Positions 56,201 through 64,000 of a DNA stretch of 64,000 bases are shown here, one piece after another; position 1 is the stretch's first letter; each line of letters begins with the position of its first letter. This DNA is from Peribolospora baueri (taxonomy: Eukaryota > Basidiomycota > Peribolosporomycetes > Peribolosporales > Peribolosporaceae). Position numbers and translations under genes: made by a program. Below the pieces are notes generated by a model. It was not told the DNA's origin. It made no database searches and was given only the letters and a program-made list of their open reading frames with translations. The stretch spans positions 1 to 64,000 of the forward strand of contig JAMDHS010000097.1 of NCBI GenBank assembly GCA_029717555.1, given 5' to 3'.

Positions 56201-59200
56201 GAGCACGGTGGCTGTCGCGCGGGCTCGAGTTGCGGCGGCGGCGGCGGTTGTTGCGTCGCTCGTGACGGTGCTTTGCGGGACCCTCCACCGGCTCGGAGGG
56301 CGAGCCGACGACCGAGCTGAGTACGCTAAGCTCGCCGTGGTCGCTCTCGACGTCGACGTCGGGGTCTGGCGGCCAATAGGGATGATCGTGATCGTGATCG
56401 TGCTCCTCGTCGTGATTCCCGGAAAGTGGTGGTGGTGGTAGGGGCGGCGACGACGACAAGGTCCGATTCAGCGTAGCCGCGTGCCCTGGCTCTCCGCCCT
56501 GCTTGAGCGCTTTCCTCACCGCCTTCTTGACGCGGCTAAGCTCCGAGAGCGTCTCGAGATGTTTTACGAGCTCCTCTGGCGAAGGCGGGGCCGTGCGCTT
56601 GGACTCGTCTTTTCCCTCCTCCTCCTCCTCCTTCTCTTCCTCCTCCTCCTCCTCCTTGATCTCGCGCCTGTCCCCGGCAGAAGGCGTCGCCCGACCACCA
56701 GCGCGCATCTGAGCCACCATCTCCTTGACGAGCTTCTCCTGCACAGTCTTAGGCCTCCCTCGCAATCCTCCTACCAACGCAGCCGCCGCCTGGGCCCTCT
56801 TCTTATCCATCGGCGAGAGCATGACGGGCGCGCCACCGCCGACGCCGACACCGATGCTGGAGGTGAGCGTCGAATCGCGCGCGATGGCCATGATGGTAGA
56901 CGTCATGAGCGAATCGCGCGGACTAGACTCGTCAGGGATGCTAGGCGTATTGTCAAAGAAGCTTCTGTCCTTCCTGCCCGACAAGAAGCCGGTCCGGTCG
57001 ACGTCGACGGGATGGACGCCGGCATCGTCGAGGATGAAATCGAGCACTTCGGCCCTGCCATCGTCCTCGTCGCTGTCGCCGTCGTGGCCTGACGAGTCTC
57101 GAACCTCTGCCGCCGCCGCTGCTGATGTGGGACCGAGGACAGGCGATCCCAATGGCGTCGACTCCTTGGACGGCAATGGATGAGACGAGTTACGGACCCC
57201 GTGTGCCTCCGCTCGGTATGGGTGACTGTTCAAGATGACCTCTGGCAAGGGCGTGGGCGTGAGTTGGGACATCGGCGCCGTCGTCGGTAGATGTGCCGCC
57301 GGCCCATCATCGACGCCGCCGCTGCCGCCGCCGCCGCCGATCTCCTGACGACCTCGATCGAGTTCGGACGGTGGCGGGGCCATGAGGCGTTCATGATGTA
57401 ATCGCTGATCCAGCGGCGAATCCGCGCCAGCCAGGACGCCAACCTTAACGTCCCTGACCAACCTCGGTCCGGCGAGCGAAGCGGCGAGGTAGGTAGCTTC
57501 CTTGAGCAAGGCACCGAGACCGTGGGTGTTATGCTCGGGAGAGAGGGGCGCCTTGTCGAAGGGAATGCCAAAGGTGGGCAGTCGGGCCAGTCGAACTGCC
57601 GTTCCTGGATCCATCACGCCCCGTTCGACGACGGCCACGTGGAGGGGGGCGCAGTCCGGCTTGGGCGGGCCCTTGGGCGGTGGCGGGTCCTTGACGAGGA
57701 CTTGAGGCGGCGCCGGGGGGACCTTCAAGTCCAAGATAGGCGACGAAGGGGTCGCAGCGTTCGCGTTCGCCATCGCGGTCGCATCCGGAGCCGACGCAGA
57801 AGTGGGCAAACGGCCGTCTGCGGACCTCCTGGCTTCCTTTGATTTCATGTCTGCGGGACCGAGACCGAGACTGAGGGAGTCGGGGATACGGCCGGAAAGA
57901 GAGCGAGAGTGGCTACGCCCCCACGATTTGGCGCGGGAGACGGTGGCTTTGGGGCCGGAGAAGAGGACGTTCCTGAGTTGCTTTCTGAGCTCGTCGTGAC
58001 CTGCGCGGCTGATCGTCGACGACTCTCGCTCGTTCTCCGTCGGCGCCGAGGATAGGCCGGGAGGGGGTCGAGGAGGAGGGGCCAAGGGCGGCAACTGCCT
58101 CGCGATAGCCTCGGCCCTGGCACGCTTAGAAGGCTTGGAGGGAGGCGGCGGGTCAGCGGGCGCGGGAGTTGGATCAGGCGCGGGCGCGGGCGCGAGTGTA
58201 GACTCAGGCGCGGGCGTAGGCTCAGGCCTAGGCTCAGGCGCAGGCGAAGGGGCAGCCGCCGCCGGAGCGTCGTCGGCGATGGTCGCCGGAGCAGGAGCAG
58301 ATGTGGGGCCCGCTTCGACGTCCGGTGGGGGAACGGGTGGGGCCGGAGGAGCATCGGGCGGGGCATCCCTGACGGAGGGGGGATCGGAGGCGGCGGAGAC
58401 GACGATGGAAGGCATCTCCGGTTCGACAGAGATGCGCCCCATGTCGTCGCGCTCGACCGAGCTGGGCGGACTGATGCGCTTGCCCCACTCCCGCACCTTG
58501 TCCTCGCTATCTCGCCTGAGCTGCCTCCACTCGAACTGGGTCATGTCCGGCGGTGGGCCGTTGTCCTCCCCAACGACGCGATCGCGAATCGTCTCCACCA
58601 TGTTGTCGGGTCGGCGCTGGTTGCGGGAGACAGCTGGCGAGCGTTGGGGACCACCGGCGCCGGCAGAGCGAGGCGCGGCTGGAGAAGTGTGGGCGGCCTG
58701 AACGGCTTCGACACCGCAGTGATAAGAGCGGAAACCGGGATCGAACGTCGACGGGTGGCGGAAGGTTTCCTCCAAGGTCTGACCGCCGAGCGAAGAAGGC
58801 GGTCGCTGTGCCGGCGGCGGCGGCCCACGCGGCGGGGGGGCAGAAGGCGGCCGGGCGGCGGGGGAAGGGCCTCGAGGGGAGAAGGGGATAGACGCGGAAT
58901 GCTCCTCGTCGGGGGAGCCGTTGGAAGGGGAGAGCTGGAGGGGATATGATATGAAAATGAAAGATGGACGGGTGAGCCAGGCACCGACTAAGGTGGATCA
59001 GGGACGCGCACACGTGGAGCGGATCGATCGATTGATTGAATTGAATTGAATTGAATTGGATCGGCGGCCGGTGGTCACTCACCATTGCAGGCGTGTTGCC
59101 GCCGCCGGGAGTAGGCGCAGTGATGACGACACGGGGGCCAGCAGCGGTGCTCGACGGCGGGCTGACGGTGCCGCCGGAGAAACTGTCGCGGTGAGGGTCG

Positions 59201-59874
59201 GCGGCGCCACCACCACCGCCACCGCCGCCAGGGGGCAACGGGCCTCCGCGGTTTGGCGGCGACCAGTTCGGGTGGCGGTCGCCCGGGGGAGGGGGCGAGT
59301 CGGGCGGGGGGGGGTGGATGGCGGAGAACATGCGGGGGTTGCCGCGAAGGGCGTAGCCGATGAGGTCAGCCGACGAGGGCGCGCCGGGCGGAGGCCCACG
59401 ACGAGACGAGGAAGGTGCGTTGTAGGGCGTGTAAGGTGGCGAGGGCGCGAAGCCGGGTGGGAACGCATACGGCGAGCCGTCATAGGGGGCCCAATGGCCG
59501 GGAGGCGGCGCACGTCCGGGAAAGGAGGGCGAGGGTTGACTGGGAAAGGAAGACGAGGGTTGACCGGGAAAGGAAGGCGAGGGCTGTCTGGCAAAGGCGG
59601 GGGCGGAGGTCGGGACGGGGATGGCGTCGTCGGACGGGCGCGTAACAGGGAACCGTCGCTCGTCCGGGTCGCGGGGCGGGGGGAAGCGCTTGGGCGGGCC
59701 GGGCGGCTTGGGCGGTTTGGGTGTCTTGGGCGACTTGGAAGCAAAGCTCCAGCCGCTGGGGGACTTTACGTCAGCCTCGGGAGGGCGTGGGAAGTTCCTG
59801 TCTGGATAGACGGTGCGGGAGTAGCCGCCGTCGTTGCTGAGCATGTTCTTGAGCGCGGCGAGCTTGGCAGCCAT
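53224..59874 (-). CDS. Very large low-complexity protein of unknown function
   Basis: Exons on the minus strand: 59874-59083, 58934-54255, 54173-54062, 53969-53511, 53357-53224; 2,058 residues with every join in frame. I do not recognise the family. Residues 1-260 are Pro/Ser/Gly-rich with imperfect repeats of PSPSFPGQ. A more ordered island near residue 370 reads MVETIRDRVVGEDN and MTQFEWRQLRRDSEDKVREWG. A long disordered middle holds poly-Glu, poly-Ala, poly-Gln, poly-Gly and VGVGVG runs. The C-terminal 250 residues look folded: AKEEYVYNLLKKEDVDGMKG, LLSKYPDEVQKLLRLNPRLL, VALRSKLEELLKARRSGKR, ETVVEQWMDKFFAFEQNHSD, then a coiled coil ending AYLERRVEDLSKT. A scaffold is likely; anything more would be guesswork. 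The frame stays open upstream to about 60,024 without another ATG, so a 5' exon is possible. Confidence 0.75.
54452..54496. repeat. (CACACC)n minisatellite inside coding sequence
   Basis: Seven or so copies of CACACC in the plus strand encode a VGVGVG run in the large minus-strand protein. It is a probable length polymorphism. Confidence 0.8.
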
Positions 59875-60385
59875 GGCGGGCGAGAGCGAGGGCGACGACA
59901 CTGAGTCGGGATCGGGGTCGGTGTTGTGGTTGGGAGTCAGTGGCGACGCGTCAATGGCGGCCGTGTCGGCGATGACCGGCGGCTGGCGGCTGATGGAGAA
60001 GGAAGGGTGCGGAAGGGGGAACAACGACGGCGAGGGGCGAGCAGTGCACGCTTATAATGCCCGCACACACGCGGCCGGCGGGGGCCGATGGCGAGGGGAG
60101 CGTTGGGGCGTCGTGTGTCGGAGGTGGGCCGAACGAGAGGACAAGGACGAGACCGGTCGGTGGACACACTGGGACTGGCGGGTAGACAGATTGGGACTAC
60201 CGGTGGCTGGCTGGTGGAGGGAGAGATGGAGGAACAAGGAGCGAGGGACAAAGGACGGGCGTGGCTCGACAAGGGAAGCCTCTTCCGCCGGACTCGTTCC
60301 CAGTCGATGATCGTCCACGTCCGGCCGGACCGCGGATTGCTTTTGTAGGCTTGGGTAAGGGACGTGCGTCCGGCCTCGCCGGGTC

Positions 60386-60434
60386 CGTGGTGGTGGTGGT
60401 GGTGGTGGTGGTGGTGATGGTGGTGGTGGTGGTG

Positions 60435-60475
<41 letters not shown>
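60386..60475. repeat. (GGT)n(GTC)n trinucleotide tract
   Basis: About 90 nt made of TGG repeats passing into CGT/GTC repeats, in the region upstream of the large minus-strand gene. Confidence 0.9.
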
Positions 60476-60817
60476 ATTCCTTTTCGTAATCGTAGTCGTA
60501 GTCAGTCGTAAGTGGTAGCAGTCGTCACCCTCACCGTCGTTGTCATCGTCGTCCCTCGTCGACAGGCAGGCGAGTGTGGGGCAGGCGCAGCGACGATAAT
60601 GACGGCCGGGCGTGGGAGCGGGTAACGTACGTACGAGGTGTGGTGGGCGGACGACCAAGGTGCGGCTCTCCACTCTGTCTGTCTGTCTTCGGACAGCCAG
60701 CGAAGGGTCGGGAGCGCGGCGAGGCAAGGCGATGAGAGGAGGCGAGACGAAACGAAACGAGACGAGCGTGGTGGTGGGTCGGCGGTGGACAGGGGAGGGA
60801 CGGAAGAAGGTACTGTA

Positions 60818-60836
60818 GTAGCTAGCTAGCTAGCTA
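60818..60836. repeat. (TAGC)n microsatellite
   Basis: Four to five tandem copies of TAGC, self-complementary through AGCT. Confidence 0.8.
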
Positions 60837-62002
60837 ACGTGGATTACGATTATGAGTGGCTAGTATTCCGGTCGCTAACCTACTAACAACGGCTGAGCAG
60901 CCGCCTCCATGCGTTCGTCCACGCAACTCTAATCGTCTCCGATCGTCGGCTATCGCAACCCATCCGTCCGTCCTGCGTCTTGCCTGCCGTCTTGCGTCTT
61001 GCGTACGCGTCCTCGATTCGATTCGATCATTCCATGCCACGCGTCCATCCATCTACCCGCTCCGCTCCGCTCGCTCACCGCGTCACTCCCCTCCCTTTCT
61101 TTCTCTTTCGCCGCTCCAGCGAGCGCGCAGTCGACGTTGCAGGGGAGCCAAGGACGACTCGGAGGGAAGAAAAAGAGAGGGGGGATGAATAGTGGGCGAG
61201 GCACAGCACAGCACAGCAGAAGCGCAGCATGCACGCAGGAAGAAAGCGCCGGTGCGAGGCGGCGGAATACCTCGTCGTCGTCGTCACCCTGCTCTCCTTC
61301 GACACGGGAAGTCGGCCGCCTGACCCCGGTTTTACTGCCAAAATGAAGGGGACGACGGCGAGAGTCCGAAAGCGAGACAGATCAGACCGACAGGACAAGT
61401 CGTCTGAGACGGAGGAGAAAAAGATAAGGGGCGGATGCGAATCCAACATAGATCGCCTGTCCTCGTTGGCCCAGATTCTAATCCGTCCACCGCACCGAAC
61501 TCCCTCGCTCGAACCTGGCTGGGATTCTAATCATCCGCTCCCTCCCCCCCGTTCCCGTCCCCGTCGGCTTCTTCTCAATTCCCCTCCTCGGGGCCGGGCC
61601 GAAGCCAAGCCAAGGTGGGAAATACAGGAACGGATGGTAGACAGACAGTTTCAAGCGGAGCGGCGGGAGGGCGATGGGCCGCGTATTTGAATTTCAAGGC
61701 GATGGCGATCGAACGAAACGCAAATGAAACGAAATGAAGCAAGGGCAGCGCTTGCTTTCTCCGCCTTTCACGTTATAAACCGCACCCTCCCCTCGCCCTC
61801 GTTTCAGTTCCCGCTGCCGCATTCTCGTCAGCGCTCCGTCTTGGACCGGCACCGCCATTGCAACTCTGCACCAAGAAGGGGAGGATGCGTGTGAACGATG
61901 CGATGATCCACGCGGGCGAGCTGGGCGCTTACGTGTCAAGACGTCCTCCGTCCAATGGCGCTGTTGAAAGACGTCGGCCCCAGCACGCCCCATGGATGTA
62001 CG

Positions 62003-62023
62003 TACACATACATACATACATAC
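62003..62023. repeat. (ACAT)n microsatellite
   Basis: Tandem ACAT copies followed by alternating TATATGCATATAT, an AT-rich patch in a GC-rich region. Confidence 0.75.
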
Positions 62024-62683
62024 TACATATATGCATATATCGCTATGCTTACAAGACACCTCGATCTTATCTTCTGGAACGATCATCGGATCGATGCTGC
62101 AACGTATCCTTCAAAGGAACCTGAAAAATCCTAGAAGAGCCATCGAAAATGAAATATACCAAATGTGTGAAAACAGGCACTGTTTCGATTTTTGGAAAGG
62201 TTATATTCAAAGATGGGTTTCTTCTTCTCACCCCTCGATCTGACATCGACGCCATATCGACAGTGCGCAGAATCGTGGTACCCTGCGACGAAAATTCCAC
62301 CGCTGAAGGAACTTCTACAGGGTACATCCTTCTCAAATAGGTTTTTTGTGTGTCCATGCGAGAACCCCTGAAGGAAAAGTCTGTAGGGTTGGTGAAGACA
62401 TTAGGAGGAAAGATGCGACGCGGGGGTCCGTGCGCGCTCACGCGGATTGGACCGATCGATCCAAGGACGACGTGCGCCGCAGCAGCGCGCTTATGGGCAG
62501 GGACGTGCGAAAGTCGGGAAAGAAAATGAGGTCGACGTCGGTCCGACCGACGAGCCCACGCACGCAAGCAACTCCATCGGACCCCCGCTTCACCGGCCCC
62601 CCACTCCAGTCTTGTCGCGGTGACTGACGCCGACGAACGAAGGAAACGACGTCAGGCACGAAGCGACGACGATCGAAGGAAGG

Positions 62684-63905
62684 ATGGAGCAAAGAGAGCC
62701 GGATGTCGAGAAGGGATTGGAATACTGGAACCACGGGCCTCCGACGGTCGACTTTGTCCTCGGTGGTTACGGCTTAGGGGTGAGCTGAGCCGACCGGCTG
62801 ACCGACCTTGTTTCCACACCCAACCCACCGATGGGCGAGCATGCGTGCCTCTGCTCCGATCGGCTCGACGTCATCCCCCTTCGTTCGTTTGTCGCTCGAG
62901 CCGTCCGACGCTCCCTTCTCACCCGCCCGCTTTCTCCTCCGTTTCGCCCTTGGTTGGCTTCTCGCGTAGACGCTCCCTCGCATCGACGCCCTCGGATCGC
63001 GCACCTTCCTCCTCTCCCTCCTCCCCCGTATCTCCACCGTCCCTCCCCCTACGGCCGACTTTGACAAGTGGTCCGCCGAGCGAGCGAGCAAGGAGGCGTC
63101 AGCGACAAGACAGACAAAGGCCCTCGACTGTGGAGCTGGCGTGGGCAGAGTCACGAGGGACGCCCTGCTGCCCCTCTTTGATCAGGTTGACCTCGTCGAG
63201 CCGATCGAAAAGGTGCGTGCGTGCGTTGTCAGCCAGACCTCGTCTCGGAGCGCTTAAGCGGGTGCACCCTCCCCGTACCCAGTTCCTTCTCCAAGCCTCC
63301 AAGTCCTCCTCGAAATGGAAGCACCTCGGCCCGACAAAGACGGTCCAGTTCCGCCTCTCGACCTTGCAAGCCTTCGACCCTTGCCGCCCCTCCTCCACTT
63401 CCCGTCTCGTCGCCACGACGCTTTCTCCCCAAGCGTCGCGCGACGCTAAGCGACTCGAGGAAGAAGGAGGAGAAGCGAGCGACGCGGTCAAGTACGACGT
63501 CGTGTGGGCGCAGTGGTGCCTCCAACACCTCTCCGACCGCGACCTCGAGGCCTTCTTGAGGAGGTCCAAAAAGGCGCTGGTGGAGGATGGAGTGATCGTG
63601 GTCAAGGAGAACGTCGTGCGTGTCCTTCCTTTCCTTGCCCCCCTTTGCCCTGTCGCCGCCTGTGTCCAGCACTGACTCGCCGTTTCTCGTCTTTAGTGCC
63701 GAGATGGAGAGGACGGCGAGGAAGTGATCGTATGGGATGACGAAGATCACTCCATCACGAGGTGAGCGAGCGAGCTTCCCTGCACCTCGTCGACCCTATC
63801 CTTCGTCCGTCCGTCCATGCGTGCATCTCATGATCGGTCGTCGCACCACGTCGCTCGCCTGCTTCGTCGCTCGTCTTCAGATCCGACTCTGCATGGGAAC
63901 GAGTG
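62684..63905 (+). CDS. Alpha-N-terminal protein methyltransferase (NTMT1/METTL11A type), 3' end outside window
   Basis: Methylates the alpha-amino group of proteins that expose an X-Pro-Lys N-terminus. Exons so far: 62684-62779, 62970-63212, 63283-63615, 63697-63761, 63881-63905, then an intron donor (GTGAGC at 63906) and the window ends. The start MEQREPDVEKGLEYWN precedes PPTVDFVLGGYG, as in the family. LPRIDALGSRTFL and the SAM-binding loop ALDCGAGVGRVTRDALLPLF (about residues 83-102) follow, then VDLVEPIEKFLLQA, YDVVWAQWCLQHLSD, ALVEDGVIVVKENV and DDEDHSITRSDSAWERV. A Ser/Glu insert near 63,430-63,480 lengthens the middle. About 40-60 residues of the C-terminus are missing. Confidence 0.92.
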
Positions 63906-64000
63906 GTGAGCGTTTGGATATCGTCTTATTCCATTCCCCTGTTCCTCTTCATCGAGCCGGTCCGTAAGGCTGACGTGCCAACCCTTCCCGGAACCCTCCC

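Larger units (their letters stand above)
59875..62683. other. Long intergenic, simple-sequence rich
   Basis: About 2.8 kb between two start codons that point apart. It holds the promoters of the large unknown protein and of NTMT1, several microsatellites, and many short frames without family features. Confidence 0.5.

Noticed and set aside
55209-56441. Plus-strand frame of 410 codons inside the large minus-strand gene
   Set aside because: Arg/Leu-rich antisense shadow of repetitive GC-rich coding sequence, with no start context and no family match.
60361-60520. CRISPR-like spacing in the trinucleotide tract
   Set aside because: A continuous microsatellite without unique spacers, in a eukaryotic genome.

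Overview
The window is nuclear DNA of a filamentous or dimorphic basidiomycete fungus. The evidence is dense protein-coding genes with many short introns (about 50-160 nt) that start GTGAGT or GTAAGT and end in CAG or TAG, a GC-rich sequence, typical fungal proteins (YME2, a CAP10-type glycosyltransferase, FIT/Scs3-like protein, secreted GH28 polygalacturonase), and fungal Copia, LINE and Fot1/Pogo relics. I cannot fix the genus. A SUZ12-type Polycomb subunit is present, and from memory core Ustilago smuts lack this complex, so another basidiomycete lineage seems likelier. That point is inference.

Layout. 0.1-4.2 kb, minus: SUZ12 homologue, cut by the left edge. 4.9-7.4, plus: nuclear-looking protein of unknown function. 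8.3-9.4, plus: SET/MYND methyltransferase. 10.3-13.3, plus: MATH-BTB protein. 15.2-17.0, plus: extended SDR/epimerase. 18.0-19.7, plus: FIT family lipid-droplet protein. 20.3-24.0, plus: YME2. 24.5-25.8: wreckage of a Copia LTR element, a 170-nt-arm inverted repeat and a LINE reverse transcriptase piece. 26.1-29.0, plus: CAP10 glycosyltransferase. 29.2-30.3, minus: RLP24. 30.3-36.0: gene-poor island with a broken Pogo/Fot1-like transposon (TIRs found) holding two long hairpins, and a diverged direct repeat pair. 36.0-37.0, minus: mitochondrial thioredoxin. 37.2-39.2, plus: KHDC4-like KH protein. 40.2-41.8, minus: SDR without the usual catalytic Tyr. 42.5-44.8, minus: PA-TM-RING ubiquitin ligase. 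45.1-46.2, plus: SRP14. 47.2-49.0, minus: chorismate synthase. 49.8-52.0, minus: endopolygalacturonase. 53.2-59.9, minus: 2,058-residue low-complexity protein of unknown function. 62.7-64.0, plus: N-terminal protein methyltransferase (NTMT1), cut by the right edge.

The genes do not form one pathway. They are mostly housekeeping (protein targeting, ribosome biogenesis, aromatic amino acids, mitochondrial upkeep, redox) with chromatin and protein methylation (SUZ12, SET, NTMT1), ubiquitin adaptor or ligase genes (MATH-BTB, RING), and secretory or cell-surface genes (CAP10, FIT, polygalacturonase) suited to a plant-associated fungus. Exon models were built by hand from splice motifs, reading-frame continuity and family motifs; nearly all sum to whole codons.

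I found no convincing new multi-gene system. The observations most worth following are a thioredoxin whose active site sits on a 17-nt micro-exon, the hairpin-loaded Pogo-like element, the unknown 2,058-residue protein, and the SUZ12 homologue.
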